64,000 nucleotides of DNA from Joyebacterum sp964521425 (GTDB taxonomy: Bacteria > Joyebacterota > Joyebacteria > Joyebacterales > Joyebacteraceae). The position numbers and the translations under genes were made by a program. This document shows positions 9,349-17,516 of the stretch, piece after piece. The stretch is from the NCBI GenBank assembly GCA_964521425.1, contig CAZFRO010000010.1:19797-83796 (forward strand), in the 5' to 3' direction. Each line of letters opens with the position of its first letter. Positions within the stretch are counted from its first letter, which is position 1. The notes under the pieces are model-generated. The model had not been told where the DNA came from, searched no databases, and saw nothing but the letters and a program-made list of their open reading frames with translations.

Positions 9349-10275
9349 TCATCGACAGCACATGATCCTCCCGGGGAGCACACTGAACGCGACCGACAGC
9401 GCCTCTACGACCTGTCCATCCGTCTCGAGCGCGAAGGTACGGTCCGCCTCCACGACCACACTCTTCCCAACCCACGATCGCGTCTTGGGCCGTCCGCGGA
9501 AGCGTCGCCTGTGAAGCGCAGCGACGGTCATAAGCGCCTGGAACGGATTCAGGCCCTCACAGAGATTGATTCCGAGCTGTCCGTCGTCCGGCTCGATCGG
9601 TGTGTCGTAGCACATCGATCCTGCGAAGTGTGGATTCTTGATAATGCCGAGACTCGAGATCGGGAAGGTCCCCTCGTCCATCCCGTCAATCACAAGTCGG
9701 CAGTCGATGTCGCGATAGGTCGCAAGGGTGTGGATGATGGAAGCGATGATGGCAGCGTCCACCGATAGCCTTCGTGCCGCCCTGATGAAGCCGGTCGGCT
9801 CGTTGAAAGCAGCGTTGGCTTCGGCCGTGATCCCGAGACTGGCATTGATGATCGCATGACGGGTGGCTTTCTGCCCGTCTCGCTCCTCGAAGTCGACCCG
9901 GATGACATCGCACGGCTTCGCCCTCTTGCAGTCGATCCGTACCGGAACGCCTGCGATAACTGAATCGGGTCCGTGCGGCTTGTGGAAGTCGTTGCTCGAT
10001 CCCAAGCCAACGGCGCCGATCGTGATATCGGCCACACGATCCCCGAGTTCCATGATGGCATCTAGCAGGAGGTTGACCGTGCCGTCGCCACCGGCGGCGA
10101 TGAAGGCGCGTTCTCCCTTCGCCACAGCCTCGCGAACCGACGCTTGAACGCAGTCGAACGGACCTACCTCCTCGACACCGAACGCGCCTGCGCGTCGCTC
10201 AAGCTCTGGGCTAACCTTCCGCCAGCGCGCCGCGGCGCGGCCGTGGCCGGCACGAGTGTTCAGGAATACTAGCAC
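9349..10275 (-). CDS. Diacylglycerol/sphingosine-kinase-family lipid kinase
   Basis: 308 residues, the usual size for the YegS/DgkB family. MLVFLNTRAGHGRA at the N-terminus is the family NP-x-G variant, GGDGT at 62-66 is the ATP-binding signature and GLGSSNDF follows. The C-terminal beta-sandwich contains PHFAGSMCYDTPIEPDDGQL. The family phosphorylates lipid hydroxyl groups such as diacylglycerol, ceramide or sphingosine. It starts 10 nt after the UbiA gene in the operon headed by an oxoamine synthase, so a long-chain base or ceramide-like lipid is an attractive substrate; this is inferred from context. Confidence 0.88.
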   Translation of the reverse strand: MLVFLNTRAGHGRAAARWRKVSPELERRAGAFGVEEVGPFDCVQASVREAVAKGERAFIAAGGDGTVNLLLDAIMELGDRVADITIGAVGLGSSNDFHKPHGPDSVIAGVPVRIDCKRAKPCDVIRVDFEERDGQKATRHAIINASLGITAEANAAFNEPTGFIRAARRLSVDAAIIASIIHTLATYRDIDCRLVIDGMDEGTFPISSLGIIKNPHFAGSMCYDTPIEPDDGQLGINLCEGLNPFQALMTVAALHRRRFRGRPKTRSWVGKSVVVEADRTFALETDGQVVEALSVAFSVLPGRIMCCR

Positions 10276-10285
10276 GGCCCTCCAG

Positions 10286-11245
10286 CTAGACTTGACCTCG
10301 CTCGGGCCTCAGTCTGAGTGCGAGCTCGAGAAGCACGTAGAAGACAACAAGCAACGGCGCCCATTCGACCTTGTTCGCGGCGGTGATCGCGAGGCAAGAG
10401 AGGACGAGTGCACGGACGCCGTTTGCTATCGGCCCGCCCGTCTTGTGCTCGTCTCTTGTCCGATGCATCGCAACCTGAGCATGGAAGTAGAGAGCCAACG
10501 CCGCGACGAACATAACAATACTCCAGACATTCGCGCCCACGAGCGCAAGTACCCACGCGGTGAGCGCCGCGGACAGGGCCGCGGTTATGTCGCCGTAGAC
10601 GGCAGCCGGCCGCCAACCGAACACAACCGGGAAGGTGCGATACCCGGTCTTGCTGTCGGCAGAGATGTCCTTGAAGTAGCCCATGACCACGAAATTCACG
10701 TAGCCCAGAAAGACGACCAGCACGGCAAGCGTGAATGCGGAAAGGGCCGGTGGACCCGGGCGATAACCCCTGTCCACGAACCTCCCCATGATCGGGAGGA
10801 TAGCGACTATCCAGGCATTCCAGGGCGGTCCCCCCCACCATGTGCGCTTCAGATACGTGTATGTCAGAAGCCCCACTACTGCCACGACCCCGAGAGCCAG
10901 GATCACTGGGTTCAGGTAGCCGAGGACAAGCACTACGGCTGTAAGCCCGATCATGCTGACCGTTAGAATCTGACGCCGGGATACGATACCTCTCACGAGC
11001 GGACGGTAGGGCGCGGAAAGCGAATCCGTGTCTGTCTGGAAGCAGTCGGTCAGTGCCTGACCGAACCCATATGAAAGGAAGAGCGGTACGAACGCGAGGA
11101 GGACTCGCGCAAGAGCTGGATCCGGAATAAAGGAGAGACCTACGAGCCCGGCAGCGCCCGAGACGAAGAGCAGGTAGGGACGCATAGTAACTACGTAGGC
11201 TTTGGCGAAGCCCGGACTCCAGAACGGGAAGGTGCTTCGGGTCAT
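10286..11245 (-). CDS. UbiA-family membrane prenyltransferase
   Basis: 319 residues, about eight to nine membrane helices. Both Asp-rich motifs are present in variant form: TDCFQTDTD at 66-74 (usual NDxxDxxxD) and YFKDISADSKTGYRT (Asp193, Asp197). These bind the Mg-diphosphate of a prenyl donor. The family attaches prenyl or other isoprenoid chains to aromatic rings, glycerol phosphate or other acceptors. It starts 1 nt after the oxoamine synthase stop (TGAC-ATG). The replacement of the first Asn by Thr sets it apart from quinone UbiA enzymes. Acceptor unknown. Confidence 0.88.
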   Translation of the reverse strand: MTRSTFPFWSPGFAKAYVVTMRPYLLFVSGAAGLVGLSFIPDPALARVLLAFVPLFLSYGFGQALTDCFQTDTDSLSAPYRPLVRGIVSRRQILTVSMIGLTAVVLVLGYLNPVILALGVVAVVGLLTYTYLKRTWWGGPPWNAWIVAILPIMGRFVDRGYRPGPPALSAFTLAVLVVFLGYVNFVVMGYFKDISADSKTGYRTFPVVFGWRPAAVYGDITAALSAALTAWVLALVGANVWSIVMFVAALALYFHAQVAMHRTRDEHKTGGPIANGVRALVLSCLAITAANKVEWAPLLVVFYVLLELALRLRPERGQV

Positions 11246-11246
11246 G

Positions 11247-12431
11247 TCAAATGACTCCCAGTTTCTTGCCTGCGAGTCTGAACTTCTCGAGTGCTGTGGT
11301 GAGCTCCTCCGTGCTCAAGCTCGCCATGACGCTGACACGGATAAGGGATGAGCCCGTCGGCACTGCCGGCGGCACGATCGGATTGACGATGACGCCCTCG
11401 TCCTCCAAAGCGCCTGCCATCTGGAAGGTCTTCGCGTCATCCCCGATGAGGACCGGGATGATCGGGGTCACAGTGTCCTCAAGACGGAAACCCATCTCGG
11501 CAAGCCCGCTCTTCACGAACTCAGTGTTCTCCCTGAGTCGCTCAAGAAGCTCTGGTTCCTCTTCCATCACATCCAGACACGCGAGAACCGTCGCCATCGA
11601 CGATGGAGGCGGACTGGCTGAGAAGATGAACGGTCGAGAGTTCAGCTTGAGGAACGTAACGACGTCAGCGTCGGCACAGACGAATCCACCCGTCGTCCCG
11701 AGCGATTTGCTGAAGGTGCCGCAGACGAGATCGAACTCCCCCTCCATGTCGAAATGCTCGAGCGTCCCTCTCCCCGTTCTCCCGAGCACGCCCGTGCCGT
11801 GCGCATCATCGAGCATCGTTGTGGCGCCGTATTGCTCGGCAAGCCGTCTGATGCCCGGGAGGTCGGCGACCGTTCCCTTCATGCTGAAGACACCGTCGGT
11901 GACGATGAGCATGTTCTGATCGGGGTCGCACGCCGCCAGCTTCTCCTCGAGATCAGCCATGTCGTTGTGTTTGTAGACCCTGACCTCGGCATCAGTCAGA
12001 CGGCAGCCTTCGACGATGCTGGCGTGGTTGAACTCGTCGCTCAGGATGACGTCACCGCTGGATGTCAGTGCGCTGACAGCACCCATCATCGTCATGAATC
12101 CGGTGCTGAAGACCACGGCATCCTCCGCCCCCTTGAACTCGGCAAGTCGTCTCTCGAGTCTGGCGTGGAGGCTGGTGGTGCCCGTGAGGACGCGGGAGCT
12201 GCACGCGCCCGTGCCGTACTCCTCCACGGCCTTGACGGTCGCCGCGACCACCTTCGGGTGGGTTGCCAGCCCCAGATAGTTGTTGGAGCCGAGCATGATG
12301 AGCTTTCTGCCGTCCATCGTGACCATCGGGGACGCAGCCGGATCGAGCGTGCGGAGGTAGAAGAACTCGCGACGCTCCTTCAGAGACTCGATCCATCTGC
12401 TGAATTCGTGGCACTTGTCGAAGAGAGACAA
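11247..12431 (-). CDS. Alpha-oxoamine synthase (serine palmitoyltransferase-like)
   Basis: 394 residues, fold-type I PLP enzyme. GSNNYLGL (48-55), the DDAHGTG motif (208-214) and the PLP lysine Lys242 in TFSKSLGTTGG are visible. SRPFIFSASPPPSS is typical of the SPT/KBL/BioF family. These enzymes condense an amino acid with an acyl-CoA and release CO2. Being first gene of an operon with an acyl-CoA ligase, an SDR and a lipid kinase favours long-chain-base synthesis over biotin or threonine metabolism; no other bio gene is nearby. TTG start with GGAGGA 8 nt upstream. Enzyme class is secure, substrates are inferred. Confidence 0.88.
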   Translation of the reverse strand: MSLFDKCHEFSRWIESLKERREFFYLRTLDPAASPMVTMDGRKLIMLGSNNYLGLATHPKVVAATVKAVEEYGTGACSSRVLTGTTSLHARLERRLAEFKGAEDAVVFSTGFMTMMGAVSALTSSGDVILSDEFNHASIVEGCRLTDAEVRVYKHNDMADLEEKLAACDPDQNMLIVTDGVFSMKGTVADLPGIRRLAEQYGATTMLDDAHGTGVLGRTGRGTLEHFDMEGEFDLVCGTFSKSLGTTGGFVCADADVVTFLKLNSRPFIFSASPPPSSMATVLACLDVMEEEPELLERLRENTEFVKSGLAEMGFRLEDTVTPIIPVLIGDDAKTFQMAGALEDEGVIVNPIVPPAVPTGSSLIRVSVMASLSTEELTTALEKFRLAGKKLGVI

Positions 12432-12760
12432 TGGTGGACTCCTCCGTGCGTCTACATGCTGGTCCTTCCTCGATCAGGACAAGGGCATAGCCAGATATCC
12501 CGCAAGTACCGACAGGTTCGAGAGTATCCGCGGGCTGAAGCACATTCAAGCTGAAACTCGGTGCTCTGGCCGTGGTTGACCTGAGGTGAGGAGCGTGATT
12601 ATGTGCGTCCGTTACCACGATACCGTCTGGTACCCAGTCACAAGATCATGGGTAGAGTGGACCAAAGGAGGTGCATTGTGGTCAGGGCATGTGCATTGAC
12701 CGTGGCGGCGGGACGCCGGCCTCACGGCCGGGCATCTAGCGGACAGGACGTGAATAGACA
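12432..12760. other. Intergenic region upstream of the lipid operon (329 bp)
   Basis: Should hold the promoter of the minus-strand lipid operon. On the plus strand an AAAGGAGGTG sequence near 12663 followed by GTG looks like a ribosome site, and a 32-codon frame starts at 12601 behind GGAG, but neither leads to a peptide with recognisable features. I see no confident gene. Confidence 0.35.
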
Positions 12761-12786
12761 GCGGGGGCTCCATTTGGGGCCCCCGC
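12761..12786 (-). terminator. Strong hairpin after the molybdenum hydroxylase operon
   Basis: Inverted repeat GCGGGGGCTCC / GGGGCCCCCGC (11-bp stem with one G-U pair, ATTT loop), 26 nt beyond the stop of the large-subunit gene at 12813. No clear T-run follows on the minus strand, so it may act as a barrier rather than a textbook terminator. Confidence 0.65.
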
Positions 12787-12812
12787 ATTTCTCTGGCCTT
12801 CGGGTCGCCCGC

Positions 12813-15152
12813 CTAGCCCTTCTTGGCCACGGCAAGTGCTACTCTCTCCGCCGTTATCGGCATCGACTTGAGACGCACACCGAGGGCATCGGCGACCGCG
12901 TTCGCGATCATGGGCGCTGCCGGGATCATCGTGTGCTCCCCCACCCCACGTGCGCCGAACGGGCCGTCAGGCTGAGGGACCTCAACGATGATGGGTATCG
13001 TCTCGCGCGGAGTATCTTTCGCCGTGGGGATCTTGTAGTCGGTGAAGTTCGGGTTCAGAAGCCGTCCCTCGTCATCGAAGCGCATCTCCTCATACAGAAC
13101 GGTCGCGAAGCCCTGAAGAAGACCGCCCGTGATCTGGCCTTTCACAAGGTCCGGGTTGATGGCGTGCCCCACATCGACGGCGAGCGCAGTCTTCAGGATC
13201 TCCATCTTGCCCGTATGCTTGTCTATCTCAAGAACGACGCCGGCCGCACCGACGGTGTAGTGCACGTTCGGGTGACCGCCCTGACTGGTCTCCGGATCGG
13301 ACAGCGCCGACGTGAACTCCGGCATGAACATCCCGCTTCCCATGATCGGGCCGCCGCGGGACGTCCCATCCTCCATCTGGATCCCGGAGATCACGAAATC
13401 CCTGAGAGGGAGTCCGAAGCCCGGCTCCGTCTTGCACTTGACCTCCTCGTCTTCGAGGTAGAGCGAGTCCACATCGAACCCGTGCACCTGACCCACGACA
13501 TCGAACATCCTGCCGCGCGCTTCCTCGGCCGCATCCATCACAGCATTCCCGCAGCCCCACGTCACGTGGGAGCCGACAGTCTGCCACTCGTAGGGATTGC
13601 GGTCGGTGTCGGGGGTCTCAACGCGGATCCTCTCGGGCGGAACTGTCAGAATCTCGGCCGCGATCTGTGCCATCGCGGTGAGGTAGCCCTGGCCTATCTC
13701 CATTCCGGAGACGAGCACGTTCACGCTTCCGTCCTCGCTGAACTTGAGGAACGCGGACGAAGCGGCGTTCGGCGGCATCGCCGGCGCCTTCCACATGAGC
13801 GAGAAACCCTTCCCGATCACCTTGTTCGGATCAGCTGACTCTTCGCTCTTCCCCCACTCTATCGCCTCCGCCGCCTTGTCGATCGCTTCCAGAAGCCCAC
13901 TCGGGTTCATCTTGGCTCCGTAGGCGAGAGTGTCCCCCTCGACGATAGCATTCTTGCGTCTGAACTCGACGGCATCGATCCCAAGCTCCTCAGCAATCCT
14001 AGTCATGTGCGACTCGAGACCGAAGTGAAACTCCGAGTAGCCGAAACCGCGGTACGGTCCTCCCGGCGGCAGATTCGTGTACACACAGAGCGAGTCGATC
14101 TTGACGTTCGGGATCCGGTAGGCGCCCGTCGCGGAGAGGCCGACGGCATTGACGACATTCGCGCCGTACTCAACGTAGGCGCCCGCGTCCCAGTACATTG
14201 TGTACTCTATCGCCGTGAGCGTTCCGTCACGCTTCGCGCCCATCTTGAGCTTCGCCAGGAGTCCTTGGCGCTGGTAGGTATTATAGAACTCCTGCTCGCG
14301 CGTCCACCGGAGCTTGACCGGATGCCCCTTGACCGCGGTCGCGAAGGCGGCTACGAGGATCTCCATCGTCACGCCCGCCTTCCCGCCGAAGCCACCGCCG
14401 ACATACGGCGTCACGACGCGCACGTCCTTGTGCGTGAAACCCAGGGGCGCAAGGGTCGACGCGAAGACGTCCCGCTGCGTGTGCGGAGACTGCGACGCAG
14501 ACCACAGCGTGAGCCTCCCGGAGAGATCGTGGAGCCCGACCGCTATGTGCGGCTCAATTGCGCAGTGTGCGTAGCGTGGGACGGTGTACGTGTCCTCCAG
14601 AATGACATCTGCGTCCGCGAAGCCCTTCTCGACATCACCCTTCCTTGTCTTCCGGAAGTGCGCGACGTTCGTGTCCTTCTTTGGGAAGAACCAGGGCACT
14701 CGTTCGTAGTCGTTGAGATCGGGGTGGACCAGATCCGCGCCGTCCTTGATCGCCTCTGCCGGACTGAAGATCGGTGGGAGTTTGTCGTAGGTCACTTCAA
14801 CCAGCTTCGCCGCGCGCATCGCCGTCTTCAGGTCGCGCGCAATCACACCGGCCACCTGTTCGCCGACGAACCGTACGCGGTCCTGCGCAAGGATGTAGCG
14901 GTCCTTCATGTAGAGCCCGAACTTGTACGGGAAGTCCTTGCCCGTCACGACCTTCAGCACGCCGGGCACAGCCTCGGCGGCAGTCGTGTCGATGCCCTTG
15001 ATGAGGGCGTGCGCGTGGGGACTCTCCACGATGACGGCATGGAGAAGATCGGGCCCGAAGTCGATATCATCGACGAACGTCGCCGCACCAGTCACCTTCT
15101 CAGGCCCGTCGATCCTGTTCGTGGGCTTCCCGATGTACTTGAGCTCAGCCAT
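12813..15152 (-). CDS. Xanthine-dehydrogenase-family molybdopterin-binding subunit
   Basis: 779 residues from ATG 15152 (GGAGGGAGACAG upstream). GKPTNRIDGPEKVTGAATFVDD, the Gly-rich PYVGGGFGGKAG, GGPYRGFGYSE and the C-terminal GARGVGEHTMIPAAP carrying the catalytic Glu mark the XDH/CO-dehydrogenase-large-chain family. It hydroxylates an aromatic heterocycle, purine or aldehyde at a molybdenum-cytosine-dinucleotide centre, with electrons leaving through the 2Fe-2S and FAD subunits encoded just upstream; the start overlaps the 2Fe-2S gene by 8 nt. It is the last gene of the ten-gene operon. Actual substrate is unknown; the family covers xanthine, nicotinate, 4-hydroxybenzoyl-CoA and many others. 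Confidence 0.95.
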   Translation of the reverse strand: MAELKYIGKPTNRIDGPEKVTGAATFVDDIDFGPDLLHAVIVESPHAHALIKGIDTTAAEAVPGVLKVVTGKDFPYKFGLYMKDRYILAQDRVRFVGEQVAGVIARDLKTAMRAAKLVEVTYDKLPPIFSPAEAIKDGADLVHPDLNDYERVPWFFPKKDTNVAHFRKTRKGDVEKGFADADVILEDTYTVPRYAHCAIEPHIAVGLHDLSGRLTLWSASQSPHTQRDVFASTLAPLGFTHKDVRVVTPYVGGGFGGKAGVTMEILVAAFATAVKGHPVKLRWTREQEFYNTYQRQGLLAKLKMGAKRDGTLTAIEYTMYWDAGAYVEYGANVVNAVGLSATGAYRIPNVKIDSLCVYTNLPPGGPYRGFGYSEFHFGLESHMTRIAEELGIDAVEFRRKNAIVEGDTLAYGAKMNPSGLLEAIDKAAEAIEWGKSEESADPNKVIGKGFSLMWKAPAMPPNAASSAFLKFSEDGSVNVLVSGMEIGQGYLTAMAQIAAEILTVPPERIRVETPDTDRNPYEWQTVGSHVTWGCGNAVMDAAEEARGRMFDVVGQVHGFDVDSLYLEDEEVKCKTEPGFGLPLRDFVISGIQMEDGTSRGGPIMGSGMFMPEFTSALSDPETSQGGHPNVHYTVGAAGVVLEIDKHTGKMEILKTALAVDVGHAINPDLVKGQITGGLLQGFATVLYEEMRFDDEGRLLNPNFTDYKIPTAKDTPRETIPIIVEVPQPDGPFGARGVGEHTMIPAAPMIANAVADALGVRLKSMPITAERVALAVAKKG

Positions 15153-15624
15153 TCTGTCTCCCTCCGCCCTTTCCTCCCACCTCAAGCACGGCCTTGACGA
15201 TCGACTCGTACCCGGTGCACCTGCAGAGGTTCCCGGAGATGGCCTCCTTGACCTCGTCCTCCGTCGGACTCGGGTTCCTGGTCAGAAACTCGGTGGCGGC
15301 GAGCACGACGCCCGGGGCGCAGAACCCGCACTGGAATGAGTTACGGTCGATGAAGGCCTGCTGGAGCTTGGTCGGTCCGGTCTCGGAAAGACCCTCGATG
15401 GTCACGACATCGTGACCGTCGGCCTCAACCGCGAGGATGAGGCAGCTCCTGACGCTCCTTCCGTCAAGCAGAACAGTGCAGCTTCCGCAGTCTCCCCGCT
15501 CGCAACCGATCTTCGGGCTCTTGATGCCGAGTCTCTCGCGGAGAGCCTCGAGAAGGGTCTCGTTAGGCTCGACGTCGATGCTTCGCGCCTCGCCGTTCAC
15601 ATTCAGTGTGATTGGTCTCTTCAT
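15145..15624 (-). CDS. 2Fe-2S subunit of molybdenum hydroxylase
   Basis: 159 residues, matching the CoxS/XdhC-type small subunit. The plant-type cluster is CERGDCGSC-(x11)-C and the second cluster lies in CGFCAPG...CRCTGY. It relays electrons from the Mo centre to FAD. I chose ATG 15624 because family members begin with this MKRPITLNVNG-type strand; an in-frame ATG at 15663 with GGGGAGAGG upstream is a real alternative adding 13 residues. It lies between the FAD and Mo subunit genes. Confidence 0.95.
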   Translation of the reverse strand: MKRPITLNVNGEARSIDVEPNETLLEALRERLGIKSPKIGCERGDCGSCTVLLDGRSVRSCLILAVEADGHDVVTIEGLSETGPTKLQQAFIDRNSFQCGFCAPGVVLAATEFLTRNPSPTEDEVKEAISGNLCRCTGYESIVKAVLEVGGKGGGRQNG

Positions 15625-15674
15625 GGCATTCCCCTGAGTGTCGGCCGCGGGGCGGCCGGGCATCTGCCTCTCCC

Positions 15675-16565
15675 CTAGACCAGCTCTGCACCGTAGGCGG
15701 GACCATCGCCTTCAAGCCTGGCGACTGCCGCCTTGAGCCCGCGTTCGAACATGATCGGGAGCATGTGTTCGCGGTACTCACGGCTTGCGCGGATGTCGGC
15801 TATGGGAGCGGTCTCGTCGGGAACGAGCTTCTTCGCGTCATCGATGAGCGCCTCACCAAAGACCTTCCCCTTGAGAAGCTCCTCGATCCTGGGAGCGCGC
15901 ACCGGAGTAGGTGCCACGGCCCCGAACGCGACGCGGTATTCACTACCCGGAAGAGCCAGGACGGCGACGCTGGCCTGGGCGAGATCCTCACCCCGGTAGC
16001 GGCCGAGCTTGACGTATGCCGCGCCGTGTCGTTCCTGAGGGATGGGAAACGACACCGATGTCACGATCTCAGCGCTCCCAAGTGACGTAGCCTTGGGTCC
16101 TGTGAACCACTCGGCAACGGGGATGACTCTCTCCCCGGCAGGCCCCGTGACATGAACGCTCGCGTCGAGAACGAGAAGAACAGGGCCGCCGTCGCACGAC
16201 GGCACCGCCGAGCAGATGTTCCCTGTGATCGTCGCCCTGTTCCTGACGCCGACCGAGGCGACCGTCATTGCCATCTCGCAGAGGAGCGGCACGTGTTTCT
16301 GGGTGAGCTCAGATTCGATGAGATCGGTGAAGGTAGCAAGAGCCCCGGTGCGAAGGACGCCCCCCTCCTGCTCGATTCCAGAGAGCTCATGAATCCCCTT
16401 GATGTCCACGAGAATCCCTGGGCTAGTGAGACCGTCCCTGAGCCCCGCAACGACATCGGTCCCGCCTGCAAGCACCTGGGCACCGCTTCCATGCTTACCC
16501 AGGATCGCGACGGCCTCTTGAATCGTCTCAGGTCTTGCGTACTCGAACTCGTGTGCTATCGGCAT
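15675..16565 (-). CDS. FAD-binding subunit of molybdenum hydroxylase
   Basis: 296 residues, usual CoxM/XdhB size. FEYARPETIQEAVAIL, the FAD-pyrophosphate loop VLAGGTDVVAGLRDG, and ATITGNICSAVPSCD (second FAD motif) are present, then the C-terminal CO-dehydrogenase flavoprotein domain. It takes electrons from the 2Fe-2S subunit to the final acceptor. ATG 16565 is preceded by AAGGAGCAGTAC. The order FAD / 2Fe-2S / Mo is typical of this enzyme family. Confidence 0.94.
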   Translation of the reverse strand: MPIAHEFEYARPETIQEAVAILGKHGSGAQVLAGGTDVVAGLRDGLTSPGILVDIKGIHELSGIEQEGGVLRTGALATFTDLIESELTQKHVPLLCEMAMTVASVGVRNRATITGNICSAVPSCDGGPVLLVLDASVHVTGPAGERVIPVAEWFTGPKATSLGSAEIVTSVSFPIPQERHGAAYVKLGRYRGEDLAQASVAVLALPGSEYRVAFGAVAPTPVRAPRIEELLKGKVFGEALIDDAKKLVPDETAPIADIRASREYREHMLPIMFERGLKAAVARLEGDGPAYGAELV

Positions 16566-16614
16566 GTACTGCTCCTTCTTCGGCAGCATCGGTCACTTCG
16601 ACGGAAGCACCGCC

Positions 16615-17433
16615 CTACTTCGGTGGCAGCATCGCCACGATGCGACACATCGATGACTCGAGCTCTATCCCGCGTAGCGGGAAGCACCCTATCCAGCAGC
16701 GCTCGTTCTTGATCTTGTTGATCTCGCCGCCAAGGTTCTCCGCGTGAACGAGTCCCTTCGGGAAGAGCTTGAGATGCATCACCTGGTAGTAGATCTCCGG
16801 CGGGAACATCTCGTCCCAGCCCTTGCCGTAGTCCTTCTCAAGCTTCGCCTCGGCCTTCTTGAAGAGACCGGGGTGCCAGTCCTTGATGATGGTGTTCATG
16901 GGGTGGTCGGCGCTTCCGCAATCGACACCGATCCACTTGAGGTTCATCTTGAGCGCCCACTTGTGGAACTCCGGGTCGGGCCCGGGGTGCTTCACGAAGT
17001 AGCGGACCTCATCGGAGCGTTTCTGATCCCAGGCGTACTTGTGGTAGCCCGTGTTGATTATGAGTATGTCACCCTTCCTGACATCGACGCGGTCTGTGAT
17101 CATCTTGGGCGAGTAGAGACTGTAGTCCTCGACGGAGTCCGAGATATCGACGACGACACCGGGGCCGATCCACTCGCCGAGCGGCACATCGCCGATCGTG
17201 CGTCCACTCGGATGGAAGTGTATCTCGCCGTCCATGTGTGTGCCGACATGATTGCTCGTCGTGATGATTTGACCGTTCGCGCCCTGTCCCATGTGCGCTC
17301 CGGCGATCCGCTTGAAGTACTGGATGCCGAGAGGCATGTAGCTCGGCCACGGCGGTGTGTGAACCGACAGCCGCTGCGTGAGATCGTAGACTCTGACATC
17401 GTCCATGAATTCGAGGAACTTCTTGGTGTTCAT
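16615..17433 (-). CDS. Cyclase-family metal-dependent hydrolase
   Basis: 272 residues of the PF04199 cyclase/kynurenine-formamidase family. The metal site appears as NHVGTHMDGEIHFHPSG (HxGTHxD followed by H), then INTGYHKY and GVDCGSADHP. Relatives hydrolyse cyclic or N-acyl amide bonds, for example isatin or N-formylkynurenine. In this operon it could open a ring produced by the molybdenum hydroxylase or hydrolyse a carbamoyl/amide intermediate. The proteins in this branch are longer than bacterial KynB (about 210 residues). The specific reaction is unknown. Confidence 0.88.
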   Translation of the reverse strand: MNTKKFLEFMDDVRVYDLTQRLSVHTPPWPSYMPLGIQYFKRIAGAHMGQGANGQIITTSNHVGTHMDGEIHFHPSGRTIGDVPLGEWIGPGVVVDISDSVEDYSLYSPKMITDRVDVRKGDILIINTGYHKYAWDQKRSDEVRYFVKHPGPDPEFHKWALKMNLKWIGVDCGSADHPMNTIIKDWHPGLFKKAEAKLEKDYGKGWDEMFPPEIYYQVMHLKLFPKGLVHAENLGGEINKIKNERCWIGCFPLRGIELESSMCRIVAMLPPK

Positions 17434-17516
17434 GTAGTACCTCCCTCGGTGATGGTCTCCAGTGTCTCTCCAGCTATTCTCGCGAGTGGATCCCGTTACC
17501 TGCCAGCAATCGCTGT

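Noticed and set aside
12603..13838. Plus-strand open frame with nearby AAAGGAGGTG
   Set aside because: Runs antisense into the molybdenum hydroxylase gene, with no recognisable domain; the ribosome-like site is probably coincidental.
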